Part shown: positions 35,769 through 44,153 of the stretch, one piece after another
Numbering within the stretch: position 1 is the first letter of the stretch
How the letters are laid out: every line of letters starts with the position of its first letter
Assembly: GCF_000756715.1 (NCBI RefSeq)
Contig: NZ_CCSE01000001.1
Location: forward strand, 1,580,001-1,644,000
Source of the DNA: Jeotgalicoccus saudimassiliensis
GTDB taxonomy: Bacteria > Bacillota > Bacilli > Staphylococcales > Salinicoccaceae
Reading direction: 5' to 3'
DNA length: 64,000 bases
Translations under genes and position numbers: made by a program
The notes under the pieces: generated by a model
What the model was told of the DNA's origin: nothing
The model's database searches: none
What the model saw: only the letters and a program-made list of their open reading frames with translations

Positions 35769-36692
35769 ATGCAGTTTTTAACTTTGCTTAATACAGCAGA
35801 CAGTGAAGATCCAATCGGATTTATACAGGAACTTGTGGACAGGGTAAAGGATCCGGATTTATGGATTATCATCGGGAGAAATGTCCTGATCGCAGTAATT
35901 CTTTTACTTGCAGGGTACGTTTTAACTAAAATTGCGAACCGCCTGATTGAGAATTTCTTCAAATATAAATCGAAATCCCGACTGAAAGGTTCTGACAAAC
36001 GCAATAATACACTGATTAATGTGCTGCAGAACAGTGCGACAATATTCATCTGGTTCTTCGTTGTCGTCGCAGTACTTGAATTGTTCAGTATTCCCGTAGC
36101 CACGCTGCTCGCCGGTGCCGGAGTTGTCGGTCTGGCAATCGGTTTTGGTGCACAGAGCTTAGTGAAAGACATGATTACCGGATTCTTTATCATTCTGGAA
36201 AACCAGTTTGATAAAGGTGATTTTGTCAGGGTAAATACGTCAGGTACTACTGTTGCCGAAGGTGAAGTGTTATCATTAGGATTGCGTTCTTCACGTATTC
36301 AGGGTTATGAAGGCGAATTATATATGATTCCAAACGGCACAATTAACGAAGTGATCAACTTCTCCCGTTATAATTCCGTATCTTTTCTCGATATGAAATT
36401 CTCTATTCAGGAAGATCTGGATAAGGTGGAGGAGACAATCGACCATTATTTCGAAAATCACTGGCGTGACGAAGCGGTGCTTGTCGAGCAGCCTGCAATA
36501 TTGGGTGTACAGGATATCCAGCAGGGTGAGGCGACCATCCGCATTATGCTGACTACCCAGCCGATGGAACATTTCGGTGCGACACGCCGCACGCGGAAGC
36601 GTTTGAAGCAGTATCTTGAATCACATGGAGTATTTGTATCTGTACCTACTATGGACATTAACGATTTCGATCAAAATGATGCCGAGGAGTAA
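35769..36692 (+). CDS. Small-conductance mechanosensitive channel (MscS family)
   Basis: A 307-residue protein with three N-terminal membrane helices (about residues 35-55, 85-110 and 115-130). The pore helix has the Gly/Ala pattern LLAGAGVVGLAIGFGAQSLV, and a cytoplasmic beta/alpha domain follows. MscS channels open on membrane stretch to release solutes after osmotic downshift. It is 18 bp after parB, with DUF951 and ychF next. The acidic C-terminus ends DINDFDQNDAEE. Confidence 0.93.
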   Translation: MQFLTLLNTADSEDPIGFIQELVDRVKDPDLWIIIGRNVLIAVILLLAGYVLTKIANRLIENFFKYKSKSRLKGSDKRNNTLINVLQNSATIFIWFFVVVAVLELFSIPVATLLAGAGVVGLAIGFGAQSLVKDMITGFFIILENQFDKGDFVRVNTSGTTVAEGEVLSLGLRSSRIQGYEGELYMIPNGTINEVINFSRYNSVSFLDMKFSIQEDLDKVEETIDHYFENHWRDEAVLVEQPAILGVQDIQQGEATIRIMLTTQPMEHFGATRRTRKRLKQYLESHGVFVSVPTMDINDFDQNDAEE

Positions 36693-36698
36693 GTAATT

Positions 36699-36881
36699 AT
36701 GGAGAAAAAATACGATTTAAATAACCTTGTAGAAATGAAAAAAGCGCATCCCTGCGGAACGAATCAGTTTCAGATTGTCCGGATGGGTGCGGATATAAAA
36801 ATCAGATGTACGAATTGCGACCGGACGATTATGATGCCGCGACGCGACTTTGATAAACGACTTAAAAAAGTAATTATATAA
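36699..36881 (+). CDS. DUF951 protein (YyzM-like)
   Basis: A 60-residue protein typical of DUF951, which almost always precedes ychF in Bacilli. It shows [20 protein letters not shown] and the Cys pair CTNC, suggesting a small metal-binding fold together with the earlier Cys. The function is unknown. It lies 6 bp after the MscS gene and 17 bp before ychF. Confidence 0.93.
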   Translation: MEKKYDLNNLVEMKKAHPCGTNQFQIVRMGADIKIRCTNCDRTIMMPRRDFDKRLKKVII

Positions 36882-36898
36882 CTAAAGGAGCAACTATT

Positions 36899-37999
36899 AT
36901 GTCTTTAACTGCAGGAATTGTCGGATTGCCAAACGTTGGTAAATCAACACTTTTTAACGCAATAACAAAAGCAGGTGCACTCGCTGCCAACTACCCGTTC
37001 GCAACAATCGACCCGAACGTAGGAATCGTCGAGGTGCCGGACGAGCGTCTGAACGTTTTAACTCAAATTGTCGAGCCTAAGAAAACTGTGCCGACAGCAT
37101 TCGAATTTACGGATATTGCCGGAATCGTCAAAGGTGCTTCAAAAGGTGAAGGTCTCGGGAACAAGTTCCTTGCCAACATCCGCGAAGTAGATGCAATCTG
37201 TCAGGTTGTCCGCGCGTTTGATGATGAGAACGTGACTCACGTATCAGGGAAAGTAAATCCGCTTGATGATATTGAAGTTATCAACATGGAACTTATTCTT
37301 GCCGACCTTGAAAGTGTCGACAAGCGTTTGCCGAAAGTGGAAAAAATGGCGAAACAGAAAGATAAGGATGCAATGGCTGAAGCGAAAATTCTGACGAAAA
37401 TCAAAGAAGGACTGGAAGAAGGAAAACCGGTTCGTGCACTTGATTTCTCAACAGAAGAACTTAAATCAGTGAAACACTTCCACCTGCTGACTCAAAAACC
37501 GACACTGTATGTAGCGAACGTTTCGGAAGATGATCTGGCTTCTTTAGAAGACAACGAGCATCTTGCAGCAATTAAAAAATATGCTGAAGAAGAAGGTTCT
37601 GAAGTCATCGTTATTTCTGCGAAAGTTGAAGAGGAAATCGCAGTGCTTGATGATGATGAAAAAGAAATGTTCTTAGAAGAGCTTGGATTGAAAGAATCAG
37701 GTCTCGATAAGCTTGTCAGAGCTTCATACGACCTGCTTGGTCTTGCGACATACTTCACTGCAGGGGTGCAGGAAGTCAGAGCATGGACGTTCAAAAAAGG
37801 CATGACAGCGCCTGAGTGTGCGGGAATTATCCACACTGATTTCCAAAAAGGATTTATCCGTGCTGAAACAGTGGCATACGATGATCTTGTGGAAGCAGGC
37901 AGCGAAGCGAAAGCTAAAGAAGCGGGCAAAGTCCGTCTTGAAGGTAAAGAGTACATTATGAAAGACGGAGACGTCGTTCACTTCCGATTTAACGTTTAA
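36899..37999 (+). CDS. ychF: Ribosome-binding ATPase YchF
   Basis: A 366-residue Obg-family P-loop protein that prefers ATP. G1 is [15 protein letters not shown], then [15 protein letters not shown] and [21 protein letters not shown] coiled-coil insert (about residues 130-170) and a C-terminal TGS domain ([18 protein letters not shown]) complete the family layout. AAAGGAG lies 9 nt before the ATG. Confidence 0.98.
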   Translation: MSLTAGIVGLPNVGKSTLFNAITKAGALAANYPFATIDPNVGIVEVPDERLNVLTQIVEPKKTVPTAFEFTDIAGIVKGASKGEGLGNKFLANIREVDAICQVVRAFDDENVTHVSGKVNPLDDIEVINMELILADLESVDKRLPKVEKMAKQKDKDAMAEAKILTKIKEGLEEGKPVRALDFSTEELKSVKHFHLLTQKPTLYVANVSEDDLASLEDNEHLAAIKKYAEEEGSEVIVISAKVEEEIAVLDDDEKEMFLEELGLKESGLDKLVRASYDLLGLATYFTAGVQEVRAWTFKKGMTAPECAGIIHTDFQKGFIRAETVAYDDLVEAGSEAKAKEAGKVRLEGKEYIMKDGDVVHFRFNV

Positions 38000-38004
38000 A
38001 ATTT

Positions 38005-38043
38005 AAGCTGCGGGTTCTTTTTAAAGAATCCGCAGCTTTTTAA
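38005..38043 (+). terminator. ychF terminator
   Basis: AAGCTGCGGGTTCTTT pairs with AAAGAATCCGCAGCTT (one mismatch) around a 2-nt gap and is followed by TTTT. Confidence 0.9.
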
Positions 38044-38121
38044 ATTGCAGTACCGGGTCGGCTCCATGAGTGAACAGTGAAATTTCCGAAAAAATAAATC
38101 ATATTAATTACAGCGTAACTA

Positions 38122-38230
38122 TTGTAATTATGCGATTTTATTGCTATAATTCCTGATTGTGAGTAATGAAAATTATTCCTTGCTGAGAACGTGTGTTTTC
38201 GGCCGCAAAGACCATAAGGAGGTGTAGAAG
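38122..38230 (+). promoter_or_regulatory. rpsF promoter and leader RNA
   Basis: TTGTAA and TATAAT are 17 bp apart (38122-38150, with extended TGC before the -10). A leader of about 75 nt follows and contains GGCCGCAAAGACCATAAGG just before the ribosome site. In Bacilli the rpsF leader often binds the S6:S18 pair for feedback control, and the CCG-bearing segment fits that. The leader assignment is an inference. Confidence 0.55.
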
Positions 38231-38533
38231 ATGAGAGCATATGAAATTTTATATGTAATCCGCCCGGATATTGAAGAAGAAGCTAAATCAGCGTTAGTTA
38301 AACGTTTTGATGAGGTTCTTACTGGCAATGGTGCGGAAATCGTCGAATCTAAAGAGTGGGGTAAACGTCGTCTTGCTTATGAAATCGAAGATTTCAAAGA
38401 TGGATATTACCAAATCATCAAGTACAACGGTGACAGTGCCGCTGCTGATGAGTTTGACCGCTTAGCGAAGATCAACAATGACATTATTCGTCATATCGTT
38501 GTTCGCGACGAACAAGCAGAAGCTAAAAAATAA
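38231..38533 (+). CDS. rpsF: 30S ribosomal protein S6
   Basis: A 100-residue S6 ([17 protein letters not shown] at the start, [20 protein letters not shown] in the middle). AAGGAGG lies 8 nt before the ATG. S6 binds S18 on the 30S platform. It is followed by ssb after 26 bp; rpsR, which usually completes this operon, is displaced 2.9 kb downstream. Confidence 0.98.
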   Translation: MRAYEILYVIRPDIEEEAKSALVKRFDEVLTGNGAEIVESKEWGKRRLAYEIEDFKDGYYQIIKYNGDSAAADEFDRLAKINNDIIRHIVVRDEQAEAKK

Positions 38534-38559
38534 GTTAAATATTGAGTGGAGTTGATTAC

Positions 38560-39072
38560 ATGCTAAACCGTGTAGTTTTAGTGGGTCGCTTAACAAGAGA
38601 CCCTGAACTTAGAGTCAGTCAAAGCAATGTTGCTGTCGCTACTTTCAACTTAGCTGTGAATCGTCCATTTGCCGGCCAGAACGGTGAAAGAGGCGCTGAC
38701 TTTATCAACTGTGTTGTTTTCCGCAAACAGGCAGAGAACGTTAACCAGTATGTTAAAAAAGGCAGCTTAGTCGGAATCGACGGCAGAATTCAAACTCGTA
38801 ACTACGAGAATAAAGACGGGCAAAGAGTATATGTAACTGAAGTCGTGTGTGAAAGTGTTCAGTTCCTGGAGCCTAAAGGCAGCGGTAATCAATCTCAAGG
38901 CAATAATGATTATAACTCTGCTGACTCTTACCAGAATGCTTACGGCGGCAACCAGTCGACTGGAAATCAGTCAACGGGACGCAGTCAGCAGCGTCAGGAT
39001 AACGCAGAAGAAAATCCATTTGCAAACTCTAAGGGTCCAGTAGACATCAGCGATGATGATCTACCGTTCTAA
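38560..39072 (+). CDS. ssb: Single-stranded DNA-binding protein SSB
   Basis: A 170-residue SSB. The OB fold spans residues 1-110 ([18 protein letters not shown]), then a Gln/Asn/Ser-rich flexible linker and the acidic partner-binding tip DISDDDLPF. The ATG at 38560 follows GTGGAG; six upstream codons are open but not family-like. A strong terminator directly after ssb cuts it off from the genes that follow. Confidence 0.98.
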   Translation: MLNRVVLVGRLTRDPELRVSQSNVAVATFNLAVNRPFAGQNGERGADFINCVVFRKQAENVNQYVKKGSLVGIDGRIQTRNYENKDGQRVYVTEVVCESVQFLEPKGSGNQSQGNNDYNSADSYQNAYGGNQSTGNQSTGRSQQRQDNAEENPFANSKGPVDISDDDLPF

Positions 39073-39136
39073 ATAAAATATAACAATCCAGACTTTGTTA
39101 TCGTGTGTTTTAAAAAATGTGTGTGAAATGTGTGAA

Positions 39137-39170
39137 AAACCTGAGATACCGTATCTCAGGTTTTTATTTT
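39137..39170 (+). terminator. ssb terminator
   Basis: AAACCTGAGATAC pairs perfectly with GTATCTCAGGTTT and is followed by TTATTTT. Confidence 0.93.
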
Positions 39171-39297
39171 AGTTTTTTAAAAACTCGTAATACATAAGCA
39201 ATGTTTATCGTCTTTATAAATTTATATTGGTGTAGTTTTTGATTTATAGTGTTTATAATGAAGTGTATATAATCTTTTAAGTAGGAGCGAAATCGCA

Positions 39298-40194
39298 ATG
39301 ATTAGAAAAAATGTCCTTGGATGGGCACTTTTACTATCGCTGTGCGTGATTCTGGCAGCTTGTAGTAATAATGACGAGTCTTCTGAAAACGAAAAAGAGC
39401 CTGACGAAACTCAGGAATCTGAAGAGACAACAGAAGAAGAAACTGAAGATGTATCTGATGAGGCAGAGGAATCTACCGAAGACGAACCGGCCGCAGAAGA
39501 GAGCGATGTCGTACATGTTACTGCCGAGCAGAGTCTCGAAGAGGTCATGGATAAGCTGGTTACTCTCTTTGAAGAGAATAATCCCGATATTCAGATCGAG
39601 GTTCAATACGGCCATACAGAAACGCTGACTGAAGATTTAATCGAAGGTAACGATGAAGATATGGATATTTACTTCTCAAGCTCTGACGAAGGATATGACT
39701 CGCTGGTAGATGCGGGAATACTCGACATGCTTGCGACGAAATATCTGCTGATAAATGAACTTGTTCTCGTGACAGGTTCAGACAATGAGGATATTACTAC
39801 ATACAATGATATTTTCAATAATGAAGAAGCGATATTGACAATCGTTGATCCGGAGCACTCTTTATCAGGCACTCATGCTGAAGAACTGCTTGCTCAGGAA
39901 GCGGAGCGGAATATGAATCCCGATAATGTAAAAACTGCGAAAGATACCGATGCCGCGGTTGAGAGTATTTCAGCAGGCGATACTGATGCAGGATTCCTTC
40001 TCAGAACAGATATTTCGGAAGCGGACGATATACGTATTGTTTCACGTGCACCGCGTTCGATGGTAGATCCGTTTGTATACGGGCTCGGTTTGTCGAATGG
40101 TGTGGATGACGGCAGTGCCGCAGATACTTTCTACAAATTCTTACAGTCGGAAGAAGCATTGGAAATCTTTACGAATTACGGCTATATCGTTTAA
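39298..40194 (+). CDS. Divergent ModA-like substrate-binding lipoprotein
   Basis: A 298-residue lipoprotein with lipobox LAAC (LSLCVILAACSNN). An extremely acidic Glu/Asp/Thr linker (about residues 25-70) precedes a ModA-like solute-binding domain. It aligns with the next gene (AEQSLEEVMDKLVTLFEENNPDIQIEVQYG against AAASLTDALQETAEMF), but the family's Ser/Ala ligand motifs (AAASL, GGSG) are not kept. It may bind another anion or serve as an accessory. It has its own terminator, so it is not simply co-transcribed with modA. Confidence 0.7.
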   Translation: MIRKNVLGWALLLSLCVILAACSNNDESSENEKEPDETQESEETTEEETEDVSDEAEESTEDEPAAEESDVVHVTAEQSLEEVMDKLVTLFEENNPDIQIEVQYGHTETLTEDLIEGNDEDMDIYFSSSDEGYDSLVDAGILDMLATKYLLINELVLVTGSDNEDITTYNDIFNNEEAILTIVDPEHSLSGTHAEELLAQEAERNMNPDNVKTAKDTDAAVESISAGDTDAGFLLRTDISEADDIRIVSRAPRSMVDPFVYGLGLSNGVDDGSAADTFYKFLQSEEALEIFTNYGYIV

Positions 40195-40206
40195 CATATA
40201 ACATTC

Positions 40207-40242
40207 AGACAGACCCTTTAGAATAGAGGTTCTGTCTTTTTT
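40207..40242 (+). terminator. Terminator after the first ModA-like gene
   Basis: AGACAGACCC pairs with GGTTCTGTCT (imperfect centre) and is followed by TTTTTT. Confidence 0.8.
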
Positions 40243-40311
40243 AATGCGTTTACTTTTATAAAGTAAAAGACTAAGATTAATTTAAATAAAGGTTTTGAGA
40301 GGATAATCGAT

Positions 40312-41100
40312 ATGACTCATCTGAATAAATCGAAAAGGGTGCTGCTCGTGTGTCTGTCCGCTGTTGTGACTGTGCTGACGGCATGCGGCGGTGACAAAGC
40401 GGACAGTGGGGATGAATCTGTTACGCTGACAGTATCCGCTGCTGCGAGTTTGACAGATGCGCTGCAGGAGACAGCGGAAATGTTCCATGAGGAACATCCG
40501 GAGATTAAAGTCGATTTTAACTTCGGGGGTTCCGGTGCACTGCAGCAGCAGATCTCTAATGGCGCACCTGCAGATATGTTCTTTTCCGCTTCGTCAGACG
40601 ACTTTAAAGTGCTGCTTGAGAACGGCAGTATTGCAAAAGAAAATTCGGTGAGTCTGCTGCACAATGAACTGGTGCTGATCACACCAAAAGATAATGAGAC
40701 TGTGACTTCATTCGATGACATTGAAGACGCATCGCGTATTGCGGTCGGGACGCCGGATTCGGTGCCGGCAGGACAATACAGTATGCAGACAATCGATACT
40801 CTCGGCCTGACGGCGGACCTTGAACAGAAACTCGTTTATGCAGAAGATGTTCGTGCTGTATTAACTTACGTGGAACGCGGTGAAGTTGATGCAGGACTGG
40901 TGTACAGAACGGATGCGTTAACGAGTGACTCGGTCGGGATAGCGGACACGGCACCAGCCGGTGCGCATGAACCGATCGTCTATCCTGTCGGACTAATTCA
41001 GGAATCGGATAATGCTGAAGCGGCGGAAACATTTTATGAATATCTGCAGTCTGCCGACGCCTTAGCAGTGTTTGAGAAATATGGCTTCACTGCTGAATAA
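40312..41100 (+). CDS. modA: Molybdate ABC transporter substrate-binding lipoprotein ModA
   Basis: A 262-residue lipoprotein with lipobox LTAC. The mature domain has classic ModA motifs: VSAAASLTDALQETAEMF, FGGSGALQQQISNGAPADMFFSAS, AVGTPDSVPAGQY, and VERGEVDAGLVYRTDA. These residues coordinate the oxyanion by Ser/Ala backbone and side chains. The 3' end overlaps modB. No ATPase gene (modC) follows, so the transporter must borrow one or be encoded in pieces. Confidence 0.92.
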   Translation: MTHLNKSKRVLLVCLSAVVTVLTACGGDKADSGDESVTLTVSAAASLTDALQETAEMFHEEHPEIKVDFNFGGSGALQQQISNGAPADMFFSASSDDFKVLLENGSIAKENSVSLLHNELVLITPKDNETVTSFDDIEDASRIAVGTPDSVPAGQYSMQTIDTLGLTADLEQKLVYAEDVRAVLTYVERGEVDAGLVYRTDALTSDSVGIADTAPAGAHEPIVYPVGLIQESDNAEAAETFYEYLQSADALAVFEKYGFTAE

Positions 41101-41770
41101 CTACGGCATTACGGCAGAAGAATTTCTGACACCGGTTCTTCTGTCTCTGAGAGTCGCATTTATTGCGCTGATATTATCGTTTATTTTCGGCACGTTAATC
41201 GCACGCTTTATGACACAGAAACAATTTAAAGGAAAAATCATACTCGAAACGATTATTATGCTGCCGATAGTGCTGCCGCCGACGGTAGTCGGTTTTATTC
41301 TTATTGTAATATTCGGCAATAACGGCTTTGCCGGTAATATCGTTGAATGGATATTCAGTCAGTCGATTATATTTACCTGGTATGCAGCAGTGCTTGCGAG
41401 TACGGTCGTATCATTTCCGCTCATGTACCAGGCGGCGAAAACCGGATTTTTAAGTATCGATAAAGACATTGAAGATGCAGCGAGAGTAGACGGGGCAAGT
41501 AATTTTCAGGTATTCATGAAAATTACGCTGCCTCTTGCCGCGGTGCCGCTGATGACCGGTGCGATACTGAGCTTTGCACGTGCACTGGGAGAATTCGGGG
41601 CAACGCTGATGATCGCAGGGAATATCCCGGGACGGACACAGACACTGCCGACCGCGATATATGTTGCCCTGCAATCCGGTAATATAGAACTCGCATGGCT
41701 CTGGGTGATTACGATTATCGTGATTTCGTTTATTATGCTGCTGTTTGTGAGAACAAAATCAGCGGACTAG
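41081..41770 (+). CDS. modB: Molybdate ABC transporter permease ModB
   Basis: A 229-residue permease with five membrane segments. The EAA coupling loop EDAARVDGASNFQVFMKITLPLA, which docks the ATPase, is in the normal place. It then reads ALGEFGATLMIAGNIPGRTQTLP, typical of ModB. The ATG at 41081 overlaps the last 20 nt of modA, implying translational coupling, though no strong ribosome site is seen. The gene is followed directly by the rpsR promoter; modC is absent here. Confidence 0.92.
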   Translation: MASLLNNYGITAEEFLTPVLLSLRVAFIALILSFIFGTLIARFMTQKQFKGKIILETIIMLPIVLPPTVVGFILIVIFGNNGFAGNIVEWIFSQSIIFTWYAAVLASTVVSFPLMYQAAKTGFLSIDKDIEDAARVDGASNFQVFMKITLPLAAVPLMTGAILSFARALGEFGATLMIAGNIPGRTQTLPTAIYVALQSGNIELAWLWVITIIVISFIMLLFVRTKSAD

Positions 41771-41846
41771 ATATAGCGGAGTAGATATTGTGTAGAGAAC
41801 CCATCATCAACAATCGCAAGAAAGATGAAGGAACTAATATTAATAA

Positions 41847-41875
41847 TTGACTTTTTACCATAAAAGTTGTAATAT
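41847..41875 (+). promoter_or_regulatory. Separate rpsR promoter
   Basis: TTGACT and TAATAT are 17 bp apart, 114 bp upstream of rpsR. This is needed because the ssb terminator and the mod genes cut rpsR off from the rpsF promoter. The 5' leader of about 105 nt shows no clear terminator. Confidence 0.75.
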
Positions 41876-41988
41876 ATATCGTGCACATACACACATTATA
41901 AAACACACGTTTAGTAAATAACTAAGTTATGGATTACAAGATTCGATCCACACAGTCGAATTAACTAATCTGTAGAGGAGGGCTTACT

Positions 41989-42228
41989 ATGGCAGGTCCA
42001 AGAAGAGGCGGTCGTCGTCGTAAAAAAGTTTGTTATTTCACAGCAAACGGTATTACGCACATCGACTACAAAGAAGTAGAACTTCTTAAAAAGTTCATTT
42101 CTGAACGTGGGAAAATTCTTCCTAGACGTGTTACAGGTACTTCAGCGAAGTATCAGCGTCAGTTAACTGGTGCTATCAAACGTGCACGTCACATGGCATT
42201 ATTACCATATGTTAAAGAAGAACAGTAA
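41989..42228 (+). CDS. rpsR: 30S ribosomal protein S18
   Basis: A 79-residue S18 ([20 protein letters not shown] at the N-terminus, [20 protein letters not shown] later), partner of S6. GGAGGG lies 7 nt before the ATG. It is normally the third gene of rpsF-ssb-rpsR; here about 2.9 kb of mod genes intervenes. Confidence 0.98.
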   Translation: MAGPRRGGRRRKKVCYFTANGITHIDYKEVELLKKFISERGKILPRRVTGTSAKYQRQLTGAIKRARHMALLPYVKEEQ

Positions 42229-42238
42229 GAAATTACTG

Positions 42239-42273
42239 AACTCCTGATATCTTAGATATCAGGAGTTTTTCGT
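42239..42273 (+). terminator. rpsR terminator
   Basis: AACTCCTGATATC pairs perfectly with GATATCAGGAGTT around a 3-nt loop and is followed by TTTCGTTTTT. Confidence 0.93.
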
Positions 42274-42408
42274 TTTTCTAATTATCTTCCCTGTAAAATT
42301 TTAATTGGATTATCAATCCGGACATCATAGTAGTTATTAATATTGATTGCATATTTCTTCAGTTATACTTAAAGGGAAAGGCTCATTCAATTTAAAGGAG
42401 ATGACAGT

Positions 42409-43317
42409 GTGAACTATCAAAAAATTGTCCCGCATTTATGGTTTGATAAAAAAGCTGTTGAAGCCGCGCAGTGGTACACTTCGATTTTCCCGAATTCTGA
42501 AATTATCAGGAAAGATACTTTTAAAGATACGCCGTCAGGTCAAGCGACACAGGTTGTGTTTAAACTGATGGGCTACGAATTTATGGCACTGAGTGCCGGG
42601 CCGTACGCAACGAAAAATCCATCGATTTCTTTTATCGTTCAAGTTAATAGAAATAATGCAGAGCTGGTCGATAAGTTATATAAAAAACTGAAACAGGACG
42701 GTAAAGTATTAATGCCGCTGGATAAGTATCCGTTTAACGATAAATATGCCTGGGTCGAAGATAAATACGGCACATCCTGGCAGCTGTGGCTGCGTGATCA
42801 CCGAAGTAATAAAAATAATATCGTACCGTCACTGATGTTCGCGAACGATAATAAGGGCAAGGCAAAAGAAGCAACGGAGCTTTATGTTGACACGTTTAAA
42901 AAAAGTGAACATCTCGCATCGTTAAATTACCCGCCGGGTATGGAGCCTGATACAGAAGATATGATTATGCACGGTGAAGCCCGGCTGTTTAATAAGCGTT
43001 TTTCGTTTAACGACAGCGGACATAAGCATGATTTTGATTTCTCAGAAGGTGTTTCACTGCTTGTAAAATGCGATAATCAAAAAGAAATTGATAAATACTG
43101 GGAAAAATTATCGGCAGTGCCGGAAGCAGAAGAGTGCGGCTGGCTGAAAGATAAGTTTGGAGTGTCGTGGCAAATCGTCCCGAAAGTGATGGATGAGATG
43201 CTGGAAGAAGGTACTCCCGAACAGATAGCACGTGTCACACAGGCATTTCTTAAAATGAAAAAATTTGATATTGAGACGCTTGAAGAAGCATATAACTTAG
43301 ATAAAAAGAACTTATAA
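42409..43317 (+). CDS. Two-domain VOC-superfamily protein (PhnB/YdeN type)
   Basis: A 302-residue protein with two copies of the PhnB-like glyoxalase/VOC fold. The first (residues ~3-125) reads KIVPHLWFDKKAVEAAQWYTSIF and the second (about 135-270) reads NIVPSLMFANDNKGKAKEATELY. Both show the WQL/WQI strand (YGTSWQLW, FGVSWQIVPK) where such proteins end a domain. The substrate is not known. A GTG start with AAAGGAG 8 nt upstream is used. Its terminator has been split by the IS element downstream. Confidence 0.85.
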   Translation: MNYQKIVPHLWFDKKAVEAAQWYTSIFPNSEIIRKDTFKDTPSGQATQVVFKLMGYEFMALSAGPYATKNPSISFIVQVNRNNAELVDKLYKKLKQDGKVLMPLDKYPFNDKYAWVEDKYGTSWQLWLRDHRSNKNNIVPSLMFANDNKGKAKEATELYVDTFKKSEHLASLNYPPGMEPDTEDMIMHGEARLFNKRFSFNDSGHKHDFDFSEGVSLLVKCDNQKEIDKYWEKLSAVPEAEECGWLKDKFGVSWQIVPKVMDEMLEEGTPEQIARVTQAFLKMKKFDIETLEEAYNLDKKNL

Positions 43318-43343
43318 GTTGTATTAGACTCAGAAAAGATAAA

Positions 43344-43360
43344 AGGCACCCGGAGTATAA
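43344..43360. terminator. Left half of a bidirectional terminator interrupted by the IS
   Basis: AAAAGGCACCCGGA ends 6 bp before the IS. Its partner TCCGGGTGCCTTTT resumes 6 bp after the right IS end (45045-45058). Removing the element and one copy of the 4-bp duplication ATAA restores a perfect hairpin between the convergent VOC and lipoprotein genes. Confidence 0.85.
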
Positions 43361-43367
43361 TGATATG

Positions 43368-43418
43368 CTCCCCCTAAAGTAGACACTTAAAAAAGTGAAC
43401 TACTTTAGGGGGAGCTTT
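43368..43418 (+). promoter_or_regulatory. IS left-end hairpin covering the transposase ribosome site
   Basis: GCTCCCCCTAAAGTAG (43368-43383) is an exact inverted copy of CTACTTTAGGGGGAGC (43401-43416). CACTT and AAGTG can pair inside it. In RNA read in from outside, this hairpin would hide the AGGGGGAG ribosome site of orfA. Confidence 0.75.
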
Positions 43419-43421
43419 GTC

Positions 43422-44153
43422 TTGAAATCGAATATAAAATATTCAACGAATGAACTATTGAAATATATCGAATTATATTTAGAGGGTGTCTCTTTACGAG
43501 AGCTACGTGATAATTATCAGTTTGATTTAGATCCATCGACTTTTCGGCAGTATGTCAGGAAATATTTAGAACATGGAGTGAACGGTTTACTTAGACAACA
43601 CAATAATCGACATTATTCAGATCAATTTAAATATAAAGTGATTCAAGAATATCTTCGCAGTGATACGAGTTATAAAACGTTGGCTGTTAAATATAATATT
43701 CCTAGTCATCATACGGTGCGACAATGGGTGATACGATATACTGAAGGCAAAGAGAATCGAACGTATTCTCCAAAACCGGAGGTCTATCAAATGAAAAGCA
43801 GAAAAACAACATATGAGGAACGTATCGAGATTGTGGAAACCGTCATAAATAACCAATTATCTTATAAGGATGCGGCAGAAAAATTTAAGGTCAGCTACAA
43901 TAACGTCTATTCATGGACGCAAAAATATAAGAAATTTGGACCGAAAGCACTCGAAGATAATCGGGGTAAGAAGAAACCATCCGAAGCTCAAACCAGCGAA
44001 GAACAACTGAGAACTGAGATTGAAGCGCTCAGAGTCCGGAATCAGTGGTTAGAAATGGAAAATGAAACGTTAAAAAAGCAGGAACAAATGGAAAGAGAGT
44101 TGATCAGACAAGAATTCGCCAAAAAGCGTCGTACCAAACGATCGAAGCGTTAA
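43422..44153 (+). CDS. IS3-family OrfA (helix-turn-helix part of the transposase)
   Basis: About 243 residues with two HTH segments: one near residues 20-60 (VSLRELRDNYQ) and one near 65-115 (SDTSYKTLAVKYNI). A third HTH-like segment (QLSYKDAAEKFKVSYNNVYSW) and a C-terminal leucine-zipper coiled coil (LRTEIEALRVRNQWLEMENE) follow. The TTG at 43422 is chosen because AGGGGGAG lies 7-8 nt before it. The slippery A AAA AAG at 44072-44078 is in the correct phase for -1 frameshifting into orfB. Confidence 0.9.
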   Translation: MKSNIKYSTNELLKYIELYLEGVSLRELRDNYQFDLDPSTFRQYVRKYLEHGVNGLLRQHNNRHYSDQFKYKVIQEYLRSDTSYKTLAVKYNIPSHHTVRQWVIRYTEGKENRTYSPKPEVYQMKSRKTTYEERIEIVETVINNQLSYKDAAEKFKVSYNNVYSWTQKYKKFGPKALEDNRGKKKPSEAQTSEEQLRTEIEALRVRNQWLEMENETLKKQEQMERELIRQEFAKKRRTKRSKR

